Made by a program: the position numbers and the translations under genes
In this document: positions 23,777 to 32,577 of the stretch, one piece after another
Position numbering within the stretch: the first letter of the stretch is position 1
How the letters are laid out: each line of letters begins with the position of its first letter
Source of the DNA: Actinospica durhamensis
Lineage (GTDB): Bacteria > Actinomycetota > Actinomycetes > Streptomycetales > Catenulisporaceae
Assembly (NCBI RefSeq): GCF_018139695.1
Contig: NZ_JAGSOG010000036.1
Coordinates: 1 to 47,482, forward strand
Direction: 5' to 3'
DNA length: 47,482 nt
The notes under the pieces: generated by a model
The model's database searches: none
Seen by the model: the letters and a program-made list of their open reading frames with translations, nothing else
Told to the model about the DNA's origin: nothing

Positions 23777-25608
23777 CCGCGGCACCCACCGAGTACTCTC
23801 CCCGCGTCTCGCGCGGCGCCTACCTGCGTCTCGGCAGAGAGCTGATGGGCCTGGCCTGGAAGCGGGTGCCCGGCCGGGTCGTGCTCGTGTTCGGCCTGCA
23901 GGCCGTGCAGGTCGGGCTCACCGCGGCCATCGCGCTGGGCATGCGCTCGACCGTGAACGACGCCATCCAGGGCCGTGCGCACTCCGCGCTGGTGGCCGGG
24001 GTGGTGGTCGCGCTCGCCTGTACCAGCAGCATGTTCTGCACCTCGCTGGTGGGCGGCTCGACCCTCTACGCGGTGGAGAAGACGGCGCTGCTGGACCTGA
24101 TGCCGCAGGTGCACCGGGACATCGCCACGCTCGAGGGCATCGAGCACCTCGAGCGCACCGACGTGCTCGACCGGCTCACCGTCGTGCGCACCGGCATGTG
24201 GATGCTGATGTTCGGGCTCTTCAGCGCGGTGCGGGTGTTCTTCACCGTGCTCCAGCTCGGGGTCACCCTGCTGCTGCTCGGCTCCATCGACCCGTGGCTG
24301 ATGAGCCTGCTGGTGTTCGCCGGCGTGCCGCTGTGGTGGGAACGGCTCGGCAAGCGCGGGGTGATCCGGGCCGAGACCGACACCGCCGAGCAGGTCAGGC
24401 TCCAGCGCCACCTGTTCGAGGTGGCCACCACCGCCGGTTCCGGCAAGGAGATCCGGGTCGCGGGCTCCGGCACAGAGATCGCCCGGCTGCAGCGGGCCGC
24501 GTTCGACGAGGCGGTCGAGGGCCGCTACCGGGCCCTGGTCCGGGCCTCGGTGTTGAAGCTCGCCGGCTGGATCCTGTTCACCCTCGGCTTCGCCGGCTCG
24601 CTCTGGCTGATCGTGTACCGGGCCGCGCACGGCCACGGCAGCATCGGCGACATCGTGCTGTCCATCACGGTGGCCACGACGCTGCGCACGGCCCTGCAGG
24701 GCACCGTCTCGGAGTCCTCCGGCGCCGCGCAGGCCGGCCGGGTGATCGCGCCGTACCTGTGGCTGCGCGCCTACGTCGCCGAGGAGCGGGCGCGGGTCCA
24801 GGGCACCGCCATGCCGCCGGAGACGCTGTCCGAGGGCCTCGTGTTCGAGGACGTCACCTACGTCTACCCCGGCACCGACCGCAAGGCCGTGGACGGGCTG
24901 AACCTGACCATCCCGCCCGGCTCGGTGGTCGCGATCGTGGGCGAGTACGGCTCGGGCAAGACCACCCTGGTGAAGCTGCTGGAGAAGTTCTACCGCCCCA
25001 CCTCGGGCCGGATCCTGGTGGACGGCACGGATCTGGCCGCCCTCGACACCGACGCGTGGCGGGCCCGCTCGGCCGCCGCGTTCCAGGACTTCGGCCGGTT
25101 CAAGACCGTCTTCTCGCACAACGTCGGCTTCGGCGACCTGCCCAGGCTCGAGGACCGCGCCGCGGTGCAGGCCGCGGTGGCCGACGCCAACGCGCAGGAG
25201 CTGGTCCGCCGCCTTCCGCAGGGCCTTGACACCGAGCTGGGCACCGAGACCGGCGGGGTGGACCTGTCCGAGGGGCAGTGGCAGAAGGCCGCCCTGGCCC
25301 GCGCCTCGATGCGCACCTCGCCGCTGCTGTTCGTGCTCGACGAGCCGACCGCGTCGCTGGACGCGCCGAGCGAGCAGGAGATCTTCGAACGCTACATGGT
25401 GCGCGCCCGCAGCCTCTCCCGCCGCACCGGGGCGATCACGATCATCGTCTCGCACCGCTTCTCCACCGTGGCGGGCGCGGACCTGATCCTGGTGCTCGCG
25501 GACGGGAAGCTGGTCGAGACCGGGCGCCACGACCAGCTCGTGGACCTGCCCGGCGGACGTTACGCGGACCTCTACGGGCTCCAGGCGGCTGCGTACAGCG
25601 CCTCGTGA
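23773..25608 (+). CDS. ABC exporter half-transporter, second of pair
   Basis: This 611-residue partner has the same layout: six membrane segments (including MWMLMFGLFSAVRVFFTVLQ) in the first 330 residues, then an ATPase domain. Walker A is GEYGSGKTT near residue 393; the signature is LSEGQWQ, with Glu in place of the usual first Gly; Walker B is LLFVLDEPTASLD; the H-loop is IVSHRFST. Degenerate signature residues in one half are common in heterodimeric exporters with one non-equivalent ATP site. The GTG overlaps the previous stop (GTGA). The exported substrate is unknown. Confidence 0.9.
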   Translation: MTAAPTEYSPRVSRGAYLRLGRELMGLAWKRVPGRVVLVFGLQAVQVGLTAAIALGMRSTVNDAIQGRAHSALVAGVVVALACTSSMFCTSLVGGSTLYAVEKTALLDLMPQVHRDIATLEGIEHLERTDVLDRLTVVRTGMWMLMFGLFSAVRVFFTVLQLGVTLLLLGSIDPWLMSLLVFAGVPLWWERLGKRGVIRAETDTAEQVRLQRHLFEVATTAGSGKEIRVAGSGTEIARLQRAAFDEAVEGRYRALVRASVLKLAGWILFTLGFAGSLWLIVYRAAHGHGSIGDIVLSITVATTLRTALQGTVSESSGAAQAGRVIAPYLWLRAYVAEERARVQGTAMPPETLSEGLVFEDVTYVYPGTDRKAVDGLNLTIPPGSVVAIVGEYGSGKTTLVKLLEKFYRPTSGRILVDGTDLAALDTDAWRARSAAAFQDFGRFKTVFSHNVGFGDLPRLEDRAAVQAAVADANAQELVRRLPQGLDTELGTETGGVDLSEGQWQKAALARASMRTSPLLFVLDEPTASLDAPSEQEIFERYMVRARSLSRRTGAITIIVSHRFSTVAGADLILVLADGKLVETGRHDQLVDLPGGRYADLYGLQAAAYSAS

Positions 25609-25621
25609 AAGGGCCAGGCAC

Positions 25622-25627
25622 TAGCGT
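25622..25627 (+). promoter_or_regulatory. -10 element of a leaderless promoter (Nudix gene at 25634)
   Basis: TAGCGT is six bases before GTG 25634. The spacer GGAAGG also resembles a ribosome site but would be too close to act as one. Confidence 0.5.
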
Positions 25628-25633
25628 GGAAGG

Positions 25634-26194
25634 GTGAGCGAAACCGAGAGCAGGCCCGCCAAGGACATCAAGACGATCTCGAGCCGGGTCGTGTACGAGA
25701 ACCCGTGGTTGCTCGTGCGCGAGGACGAGATCGAGCGCGCCGACGGCTCGCCCGGGATCTACAGCGTGGTGGACAAGGGCAACTACGCGGTCGTGGTGCC
25801 CTTCGAGAACGACGGGTTCTGGCTCGTGGAGCAGTACCGCTACCCGGTGGGCAAGCGGTCCTGGGAGTTCCCGATGGGCACCTACCCGGGCCGCCGGACC
25901 GTGGACCCGCTCGAGCTGGCGCAGCGGGAACTGTTGGAGGAGACGGGGTTGCGGGCCGAGCGCTGGGAACTGCTCGGCGAGCTCTACTGCGTCCCCGGCT
26001 TCTCCTCCCAGGGCGGCCACGTCTATCTGGCCACCGGCCTGGTGCCCGGCGAATTCGCCCGCGAACCCGAGGAGCAGGACATGCGCCTGGCCTGGTTCGC
26101 CCGCGCCGACCTGGAGAAGATGATGCGCGACGGCACGATCCGCGACGCCCAGACGATCGCCTGCTACGGCTTCTTCCTCTTGCACGGGAAGTAG
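25634..26194 (+). CDS. Nudix hydrolase, ADP-ribose pyrophosphatase-like
   Basis: This 186-residue protein should hydrolyse a nucleoside-diphosphate-linked substrate, most likely ADP-ribose or a sugar nucleotide. The fold markers are YAVVVPFENDGFWLVEQYRY and WEFPMGTYPG, and the Nudix helix reads RELLEETGL, so the metal-binding glutamates are present. The front of the box departs from the consensus: Val stands where the first Glu (GX5E) is expected, and the loop is about two residues longer. The C-terminal helix is standard. It stands alone between the ABC exporter pair and a secreted protein. Confidence 0.88.
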   Translation: MSETESRPAKDIKTISSRVVYENPWLLVREDEIERADGSPGIYSVVDKGNYAVVVPFENDGFWLVEQYRYPVGKRSWEFPMGTYPGRRTVDPLELAQRELLEETGLRAERWELLGELYCVPGFSSQGGHVYLATGLVPGEFAREPEEQDMRLAWFARADLEKMMRDGTIRDAQTIACYGFFLLHGK

Positions 26195-26400
26195 AACCCG
26201 TACGGTTGCCCCGCCGCCCGGATATTGCAGAAGGCTCATTTCGTCGGCCGCCGGGCGGCGGCGCGTCGGGTGTGGTTCACCGGGACGTCACCTGTGATCG
26301 ACACAGTGGCGAGGCTTGTGTCCACACCCATGGATACCGTCGACGTGGTCACCCAGCCCTTCGGCGGTTCCGCCCTCGCCGCTGAAAGGCAGCAACCTCT
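26195..26400 (+). promoter_or_regulatory. Intergenic region before the secreted protein gene
   Basis: No gene is seen. CCGCCGCCCGG (26211-26221) pairs perfectly with 26251-26261 across a 29-base loop and may act as a weak terminator of the Nudix gene. CTGTG-ATCGA-CACAG (26292-26306) is a small perfect inverted repeat, and TACCGT at 26335-26340 is a possible -10 element. AAAGG about a dozen bases before GTG 26401 is the likely ribosome site. Confidence 0.3.
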
Positions 26401-28923
26401 GTGACTGAGAGAGTCCCAGCCTCCCAGCCCGCCTCATCCCGCCCCCGCGAACTCCACTCCCGGCGCCGCCGCGCCGTGCTCGGCCCGGTCCTGGCCGGCA
26501 CGCTCGCGCTCGGCGCCGTGGTCGTCCCGGTGGTCGCCAGCGCCAGTGCCGCCACCGCCACCGCGTTCACCGCCGGCGACCTCGTCGTCTACCGGGTCGG
26601 CGACGGCAGCAGCTCCCTGAGCTCCAGCGCCGCGCCGGTGTTCCTGGACGAATACACCCCCTCCGGCACGCTGGTGACCTCGGTCGAGCTGCCCACGGCC
26701 GACAGCGGCACCACCCACGAGCTCACCGCCTCCGGCAGCGCCGCGTCCGAGGGCCTGCTCACCCTCTCCGCCGACGGCCGCTACCTGCTCGCCCCCGGCT
26801 ACCACCAGGCGGTCGGCAAGAGCAGCGTGGCGAGCACCGACGACGTGACGGTCGCCCGCGTCGGCGGCGACGGCACGGTGGACACCTCCACGATGCTCAG
26901 CGGCTTCGCCGACGGCAACAACGTGCGCGGCGCCACCAGCACCGACGGCACCAGCATCTGGGTGTCCGGCGCCAACGAGGGCATCGGCTACACCACCCTC
27001 GGTTCGAGCTCTTACACCCAGCTCAGCAGCTCGAACGTGCGCGAGGTCGAGGTCGTCGACGGCCAGCTCTACACCACCTCGAACAAGAGCAGCATCGGGG
27101 TCTCCACCGTCGGCAGCGGCACCCCGACCACCTCGGGGCAGTCCCTGGCCAACCTGCCGGGCAAGCCGGAGAGCAGCGGCGACCCGTACAGCGCGGTGCT
27201 GCTGAGCCTGTCCGGCGGCTCCACCCCGGACACCATGTACGTGTCCGACAACACCGCGGGCAAGATCCTCAAGTACAGCCTGGTCAGCGGGAGCTGGACG
27301 GCCGAGGGCAGCACCAGCGTGTCGAACGTGGTCGACCTGACCGGTTCCGTGGTCGGCGGCAAGGCCGTGCTCTACTCGACCGGCAGCGGCTCCTCCGGCA
27401 CCAGCGGCACGCTCTCCCTGGTGACCGACGCCGCGGGCGCGGGCGCGAGCATGTCCGGCACCGTCAGCACCCTGGCTTCTGCCGCGTCCAAGGAGGCCTT
27501 CCGCGGCGTCGCCTTCGCTCCGAGCGGCGCCGCCACGGCCTCCGCCTCGGCCACCCCGAGCCCCTCCGCCAGTGCGTCCGCCTCCGCCAGCGCCTCCGCG
27601 TCGGCTTCGGCCTCCGCCTCGCCGTCGGGGAGTAAGACCCCGACGATCTCGGCCTCCCCGGCCACGCTGCTCGGCGCCGTCGGCAACACCAAGAACCCGA
27701 CCGCGACGATCACCGTCGGCGATGCCTACTACGGCGCCGCCGCGGTCACCCTCACCGCCAAGTCCTCCAAGACGAGCGTGGTGCCCACGAGCGGCCTGAC
27801 GTTCTCCGGCACCGGCGCCACCCGCACCCTGACGGTCACCCCGTCGGCCGCCGGGTACTCCACGCTGACCATCACCGCCACCGCGGGCAGCAGCACCGCC
27901 ACCACCACGATCGCCTACGCCGCCTCGTTCGAGGACGACGCCGACCCGTCCGCCGACTACTACTCCGGCATCGGCAACGCCTCCACGCTGATCGACGCGG
28001 GCAACGGCTACTTCTTCATCGGTGACGACGAGACCAACGTGCTCTACCTCTACCAGCAGGGCGTCACCGCGCCGGTCAAGACCTTCGACTTCACCTCGGA
28101 GCTGCCCTACGGCACGACCGAGGTCGACATCGAGGCCGCGGCCCGCGTCGGCAACCGCATCTACTGGACCGGCTCGATGAGCGCCAGCAGCAGCGGCAAC
28201 GCCGAGCCCTCCCGCAGCACCCTGTTCGCCACCGACGTCACCGGCACCGGCGCCTCCGCCACGCTGACCTACGTCGGCGCCTACACCGGCCTGCTCGGCG
28301 ACCTGCTGTCCTGGGACAAGTCGAACGGCAACGCGCTCGGCCTGAACGCCTCCTCGACCAACGACCCCAAGTCCACCACGGGCCTGAACGTCGAGGGCAT
28401 GGAGTTCGCGCCGAACTCCACCAGCACCGCGTACGTCGCCTTCCGCGCCCCGCTGGAGAGCACCTCCACCCGTACCGACGCGCTGGTCGTGCCGGTCACC
28501 AACATCGACCAGCTCGTCACCAGCGCCGCGACCACGGCGACCTTCGGCAGCGCGATCGACATGAACCTGGACGGCCTCGGCATCCGGGAGATCCGCAAGA
28601 ACGCGGCCAACCAGTACGTCATCCTCACCGGCACCTCCAACGGCGACAACGACGCGGCCGCGCTCTGGTCCTGGGACGGCGTGGCCGCCGACGCCCCGGT
28701 GCAGAACGGTGTGACCCTGCCCGCCCCGGCGCAGGCCGGGGCGTCCACGTCCGGCGCCTGGGAGGGCATCGGGGTCCTTCCCGCCTCGCTGTCCTCGGGC
28801 AGCCCGGTCTACCTGATCCAGGACGACGGCGACGTCACCTGGTACAACGACGGCGATTCCTCGAAGAGCGGCCTCACGTCGCAGTACATGAAGTTCCTCG
28901 GCGACACCGTCACCTGGCAGTAG
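26401..28923 (+). CDS. Large secreted modular protein (beta-propeller-like, Ser/Ala linker, Ig-like unit)
   Basis: This 840-residue protein is exported: an Arg-rich N-terminus (RRRRAVLGPVLAGTLALGAV) and ASASA form a signal peptide. Residues 45-375 are beta-rich with repeated strand patterns (LLTLSADGRYLLAPG, GTSIWVSGANEG, DTMYVSDNTAGKILKYSL) resembling a beta-propeller. A Ser/Ala linker (about 380-412) leads to an Ig-like module (420-515), then a second propeller-like region with SADYYSGIGNASTLIDAGNG, acidic loops and LNVEGMEFAPNS, similar to DUF3616/phytase-like folds. No catalytic motif, sortase signal or membrane anchor is visible. It is monocistronic, ended by a strong hairpin. The function is unknown; a surface or extracellular binding role is possible. 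Confidence 0.85.
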   Translation: MTERVPASQPASSRPRELHSRRRRAVLGPVLAGTLALGAVVVPVVASASAATATAFTAGDLVVYRVGDGSSSLSSSAAPVFLDEYTPSGTLVTSVELPTADSGTTHELTASGSAASEGLLTLSADGRYLLAPGYHQAVGKSSVASTDDVTVARVGGDGTVDTSTMLSGFADGNNVRGATSTDGTSIWVSGANEGIGYTTLGSSSYTQLSSSNVREVEVVDGQLYTTSNKSSIGVSTVGSGTPTTSGQSLANLPGKPESSGDPYSAVLLSLSGGSTPDTMYVSDNTAGKILKYSLVSGSWTAEGSTSVSNVVDLTGSVVGGKAVLYSTGSGSSGTSGTLSLVTDAAGAGASMSGTVSTLASAASKEAFRGVAFAPSGAATASASATPSPSASASASASASASASASASPSGSKTPTISASPATLLGAVGNTKNPTATITVGDAYYGAAAVTLTAKSSKTSVVPTSGLTFSGTGATRTLTVTPSAAGYSTLTITATAGSSTATTTIAYAASFEDDADPSADYYSGIGNASTLIDAGNGYFFIGDDETNVLYLYQQGVTAPVKTFDFTSELPYGTTEVDIEAAARVGNRIYWTGSMSASSSGNAEPSRSTLFATDVTGTGASATLTYVGAYTGLLGDLLSWDKSNGNALGLNASSTNDPKSTTGLNVEGMEFAPNSTSTAYVAFRAPLESTSTRTDALVVPVTNIDQLVTSAATTATFGSAIDMNLDGLGIREIRKNAANQYVILTGTSNGDNDAAALWSWDGVAADAPVQNGVTLPAPAQAGASTSGAWEGIGVLPASLSSGSPVYLIQDDGDVTWYNDGDSSKSGLTSQYMKFLGDTVTWQ
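27541..27636 (+). repeat. Low-complexity Ser/Ala/Pro-coding repeat
   Basis: About 32 codons encode almost only Ser, Ala and Pro, mostly alternating SA, between the two halves of the secreted protein. It is an interdomain linker; the tandem codon pattern is prone to length change. Confidence 0.8.
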
Positions 28924-28937
28924 CCGTCGCAGCACCC

Positions 28938-28991
28938 TGAAGGCCCGACAGCCCCGCCGGCAGCGTCGCCGGCGGGGCTGTCGGGCCTTCA
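28938..28991. terminator. Perfect 24-base-pair bidirectional terminator
   Basis: Arms at 28938-28961 and 28968-28991 pair without a mismatch around the loop AGCGTC. It lies between the convergent secreted-protein and S9 peptidase genes and is the longest hairpin I found in the window. Confidence 0.85.
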
Positions 28992-28994
28992 TCT

Positions 28995-30869
28995 CTACGC
29001 GGCGGGGCGCAGCCAGCGGTCGAACCAGGCCAGGGAGCGGCGCACCAGGTCGAGCCGGTGCGAGCGCACCACGATGCCGTGGCCCTCGCCCGGGTAGACC
29101 ACGAACTCGTGCTCGACGCCGTGGTGACGTAGGGCTCGATGGAAGTAGACCGCCTGGCCCAGCGGCACGTTCTGGTCCTGGTCGCCGTGCAGGATGAGCA
29201 CCGGCGTGCGCACCCGCGAGGCGTAGGAGATCGGGCTGAGCACGTCGTGCGGGTGCGGTCCCGGGCCCTCCCAGCCGAAGCCGCCGGCCAGGGCGCCGTC
29301 CTGCGCGCCGAGTTCGCCGAGGCCGACCTGCATGCCCCAGTCGCTGATCCCGGCGCCCATCAGCGCGGCCTTGAAGCGGTCGGTCTGGCCGATCGCCCAC
29401 GCCGCCATGAAGCCGCCGTGGCTCCAGCCGCTGATCCCGAGCCGGTCAGGGTCGGCCACGCCCTCGGCCACCAGCAGGTCGATGCCGGCCAGGATGTCGG
29501 TGTACTCCTGCCGGCCCACCGCGCCCAGCACCAGCCGCGCGAACGCGCCGCCGCGGCCCTGGCTGCCACGCGGGTTGGGCAGGAACACCGCGTACCCGGC
29601 GGCCGCGAGCCACTGCGGCGCGGGCTGCTCGTAGAGCGCGAGATCGTCGCAGTGTCGGAAGTAGGGGCCGCCGTGCACGCTCGTGATCAGCGGGAACGGG
29701 CCGTCCTCGCGGGTGCGGCCGGGCGGCAGGATCAGCAGGCCGTCGAGCTCGAGGCCGTCCGCGCCGCGGAAGACGAGGCGCTCGCTCCGGCCCCAGTCCA
29801 CCTGCCTGAGTTCGGGTTCCACGTCGCTCAGCCGGGCCAGCGGGCCCTGTACCGGCCCTGCGAAGACGTCCTTCGGCTCGTACGACGTGGACTTGCGCGC
29901 GGCGATCTGCTCGCCCCGGTCGCACGCGCTGAGCGTGTCGAGCAGGCCGCTCTCCAGCAGTACCAGGTCGAAGCGCAGGGCGACCGGGTCGAGCCGGTAG
30001 ACGGCGGTGTCGAGGCCCTGCGCGAACAGGGCCAGCGGCGCGCCCTCGGCGATCTGCACCAGTTCGACCGGGCAGGCCTCCAGGTCGGCGGTCAGGTTCC
30101 GGTGCCCGCTCTCGGTGGCGTCGAAGACCGCCATCCCGGCCGCCTCGCCCGGCGGGACGGCGATGTAGGCCACGTGCCAGGCGTCGTCCCGGTCCCGCCA
30201 CCAGGCCGGCGACCGCGCGTCGATGCCGAGGGCGCCGAGGTCCTGCACCTTGCCGGTGTGCGGATCGACCACGTGCAGCCGCGCGGTGAAGGCGCCGGGG
30301 TCGTCCATCGGCTCGGCCCAGCTGATCACCGCGAGCGCATCGCCGTCGGGGCGCGCGGCCACGGCGATGACGTGCCGGTCGCAGAGCTCGTCGACCAGGT
30401 TCAGCTCGCGGCGTTCGAGGTCGAGCAGCCGCAGTTGGTCGGGCGGTGTCTGCTCGCCCCAGACCGTCGGCTCGTCCTGCGCGTCCTCGTCCCGCTCGTC
30501 GGGGGCCACGACGGCGACGGTGCGTCCGTCCGCGAGCGGCACCTGGTCCACGATCCGGCCCGGCCAGTCGGTGAGCGCCTCGGGTTCGGCCTCCGCGCCG
30601 GCGCCGGCTCCGTCGACCACCGCGATCCGGTGCACCTGCCCCTCCGCGACGTAGTACAGGGCGTCGGAGCCGGCGTTCCAGCGCAGGGCACTGATCCGGG
30701 CCTGGTCGGCCAGCAGCCGCCGCGCACCCACCCACAGCGACATCAGCCGCCGCCCGTCCTCGTCGGTCCGCGCGACCAGGTAGGCGACGCGGCGCCCGTC
30801 CGGAGCCACCGTCGGCCGCCACGGCGCCGCGCAGTCGACCATCGCCTCGGGGGTGAGGGCCACACTCAT
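28995..30869 (-). CDS. S9 family prolyl oligopeptidase-like serine peptidase
   Basis: This 624-residue cytosolic peptidase has an N-terminal beta-propeller (repeats such as LRWNAGSDALYYVAEGQVHR) that restricts access to small peptides, and a C-terminal alpha/beta-hydrolase domain. The catalytic Ser is in GWSHGGF near residue 483, Asp in HGDQDQNVP near 560 and His in EGHGI near 594. The closest type is acylaminoacyl or dipeptidyl peptidase. Its ATG overlaps the stop of the AAA+ gene (ATGA), so the two are translationally coupled. It could finish degradation of peptides released by the proteasome or Lon; that is inference. Confidence 0.92.
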   Translation of the reverse strand: MSVALTPEAMVDCAAPWRPTVAPDGRRVAYLVARTDEDGRRLMSLWVGARRLLADQARISALRWNAGSDALYYVAEGQVHRIAVVDGAGAGAEAEPEALTDWPGRIVDQVPLADGRTVAVVAPDERDEDAQDEPTVWGEQTPPDQLRLLDLERRELNLVDELCDRHVIAVAARPDGDALAVISWAEPMDDPGAFTARLHVVDPHTGKVQDLGALGIDARSPAWWRDRDDAWHVAYIAVPPGEAAGMAVFDATESGHRNLTADLEACPVELVQIAEGAPLALFAQGLDTAVYRLDPVALRFDLVLLESGLLDTLSACDRGEQIAARKSTSYEPKDVFAGPVQGPLARLSDVEPELRQVDWGRSERLVFRGADGLELDGLLILPPGRTREDGPFPLITSVHGGPYFRHCDDLALYEQPAPQWLAAAGYAVFLPNPRGSQGRGGAFARLVLGAVGRQEYTDILAGIDLLVAEGVADPDRLGISGWSHGGFMAAWAIGQTDRFKAALMGAGISDWGMQVGLGELGAQDGALAGGFGWEGPGPHPHDVLSPISYASRVRTPVLILHGDQDQNVPLGQAVYFHRALRHHGVEHEFVVYPGEGHGIVVRSHRLDLVRRSLAWFDRWLRPAA

Positions 30870-31990
30870 ATGTACATTCCCGTCGACGGTTCCACCGCGA
30901 GCCCGGCCGGGTCCTCGCGTCCGGCCTTGCGCGCGTAGAGCGCGGCCAGCGTCATCGGGCCGGCCACGGACCCGGCGCCGGTGTCGAGCCAGGCCGTCGC
31001 CTCGGCCGTGCTGAGCGGGCCCACCTCGATCTCGGCCAGGCAGCGGCCGGGGCGCACCACGGCCGGGTGCAGGCGCTCCAGCGGCTCGTTGGTGGTGATG
31101 GCGATCAGGATGTTCTGGCCCTGGCCGAGCAGTCCGTCGGTCAGGTTCAGCAGTCGGGACAGGGCCTGGCCCGCGGTGCTCTTCGCCTCGCCGCGGATCA
31201 GCTCGTCGCAGTCCTCGAGGATCAGCAGCCGCCAGCGCCGGTCGTCGTCGTCCTCGCCCATCACCACCTCGAGCAGGTAGCCCGGGTCCGCGAAGAGCCG
31301 CTCGGGGTCGAGCACGCAGTCGGTGCGGCACCACTTGCCCCAGGCGCGGCCGAGCGCCCGTAGCGCGGTGGTCTTGCCGGTGCCGGGTGGCCCGTGCAGC
31401 AAGATGAGCTTGCCGTTGACGTCGTCCGGGCCGGTCTTCATCAGCCGGTCGAGCTGGTCGGCCACGGGGGCCGCGTAGTTGCCGCGCACCTCGGCCCACT
31501 CCGGCGCCTCGATGCTGCGCTCCTGGTTCACCGCGCCGCCGCCGGTGGCATGCCAGAACCCGAGCTTGACCCGGTCGTCGCGCTGTTTGACCTTCTTGCG
31601 CACCAGCGTCGCGGCCCGCTCCGCGACCTCCCGGGCCAGTTCCTCGGTCACCGCGGTCACGGCCACCCCGCCGTGGCCCGGGTTGTAGCGGTGCACGAAC
31701 AGGCTCCAGCCCTCGCCCACCGCGTACAGCGCGCGCTGGCCGCGGCTGCGGCCCTCGCGCAGCACCCGGGCGCCCTCGGGCAGGCGCCATTCCCCCTTGC
31801 GCACCCGCCCGAGCGGCATGCGGTAGCCGTGCGGCTCGCGGCCCTCCGCGAACGCGGACAGGTACAGGAACCGGGTGATCTCGTGGAAGTCGACACTGTG
31901 GTCCAGCACGCCCCACACGTACCAGGGCGAATCGACCCGCTCCCGCGCCGGATCGGGCGCGGCCGTGGCTTCAAAGCCCGTCTTGGTCAC
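30866..31990 (-). CDS. AAA+ ATPase with N-terminal DUF5925-like domain
   Basis: This 374-residue protein has an N-terminal domain of about 170 residues resembling DUF5925 and a single AAA+ module. Walker A is HGPPGTGKTT near residue 198, Walker B is LLILEDCDEL near 256, sensor 1 is IAITTNE near 297, and an arginine-finger-like PAVVRPGR follows. It has no membrane segment. Its substrate is unknown; the family is confined, as far as I know, to actinobacteria. The GTG start at 31990 is the first codon of the conserved part. It overlaps the S9 peptidase gene by four bases, which suggests a joint role. The 164-base gap to the divergent regulator holds no gene. Confidence 0.88.
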   Translation of the reverse strand: MTKTGFEATAAPDPARERVDSPWYVWGVLDHSVDFHEITRFLYLSAFAEGREPHGYRMPLGRVRKGEWRLPEGARVLREGRSRGQRALYAVGEGWSLFVHRYNPGHGGVAVTAVTEELAREVAERAATLVRKKVKQRDDRVKLGFWHATGGGAVNQERSIEAPEWAEVRGNYAAPVADQLDRLMKTGPDDVNGKLILLHGPPGTGKTTALRALGRAWGKWCRTDCVLDPERLFADPGYLLEVVMGEDDDDRRWRLLILEDCDELIRGEAKSTAGQALSRLLNLTDGLLGQGQNILIAITTNEPLERLHPAVVRPGRCLAEIEVGPLSTAEATAWLDTGAGSVAGPMTLAALYARKAGREDPAGLAVEPSTGMYI

Positions 31991-32141
31991 GACCAGCCAT
32001 GATCCGCCAACCCGGCGTACAAGTCCACTGATTAAGCGGATTCGCCCCCCATTCGCGACCCGCCGCAGCCGCGCGCTATCGAATGCGTAACAACTGCGCG
32101 GATGCGAGCGGCCGGGGGAAGATGGCCCGCAGATGCGGCAC

Positions 32142-32147
32142 TACAGT
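32142..32147 (+). promoter_or_regulatory. -10 element of a leaderless promoter (molybdate operon)
   Basis: TACAGT lies seven bases before GTG 32155, the first codon of the regulator gene. It should drive the regulator-modA-modB unit. Confidence 0.55.
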
Positions 32148-32154
32148 GCACAGC

Positions 32155-32577
32155 GTGACGCAAACGCGAGATTTCCGGATCGGCGAGGCGGCCGACCTGC
32201 TCGGGGTCAGCGCGGACACCGTGCGCCGCTGGATCGACGCCGGCCGGCTGCCGGCCCGGCGCGGCGATTCCGCGGACGGACCCGGCCACCGCACCATCGC
32301 CGGACCCGACCTGGCCGCCTTCGCCACCACCTTCGCGGACGTGGAGGAGCAGCAGCGCCACGGCTCGGTCTCCTCGGCCCGCAACCGGATGCGCGGCATC
32401 GTCACCCGGGTCGTGCGCGACGGGGTCATGGCCCAGGTCGAGATGCAGGCCGGTCCGCACCGCATCGTCTCGCTGATGAGCCGTGAGGCCGCCGACGCAC
32501 TCGGGCTCGAGCCCGGGGTGCTCTCGGTGGCCGTGGTCAAGTCCACCAACGTCGTCGTCGAACGGATCGAACCCTGA
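32155..32577 (+). CDS. MerR/excisionase-type HTH protein with a TOBE (Mop) molybdate-binding domain
   Basis: This 140-residue protein joins an N-terminal helix-turn-helix (FRIGEAADLLGVSADTVRRW, residues 7-26, then IDAGRLPARR) to a C-terminal molbindin/TOBE domain (SARNRMRGIVTRVVRDGVMA to the end). It is therefore a likely molybdate- or tungstate-sensing regulator, analogous in role to ModE but with a different DNA-binding domain. Its stop overlaps the modA start (TGATG), placing regulator and transporter in one operon and suggesting self-regulation. The start GTG is set by the TACAGT element; an ATG at 32083 is in frame but has no supporting signal. Confidence 0.9.
   Translation: MTQTRDFRIGEAADLLGVSADTVRRWIDAGRLPARRGDSADGPGHRTIAGPDLAAFATTFADVEEQQRHGSVSSARNRMRGIVTRVVRDGVMAQVEMQAGPHRIVSLMSREAADALGLEPGVLSVAVVKSTNVVVERIEP

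Noticed and set aside
21882-25608. A ribosomal peptide (RiPP) cluster around the ABC exporters
   Set aside because: The 14-residue frame lacks a leader/core pattern, and no modification enzyme or protease gene lies nearby.
26434-29400. A 988-residue open frame opposite the secreted protein gene
   Set aside because: It shadows the sense gene, with Gly/Ala/Val-rich composition and no ribosome site or family features.
32040-32155. A possible ModE-type operator (CGCTAT with GTAACA nearby)
   Set aside because: The similarity to the ModE consensus is too weak, and the regulator here has a different DNA-binding domain.
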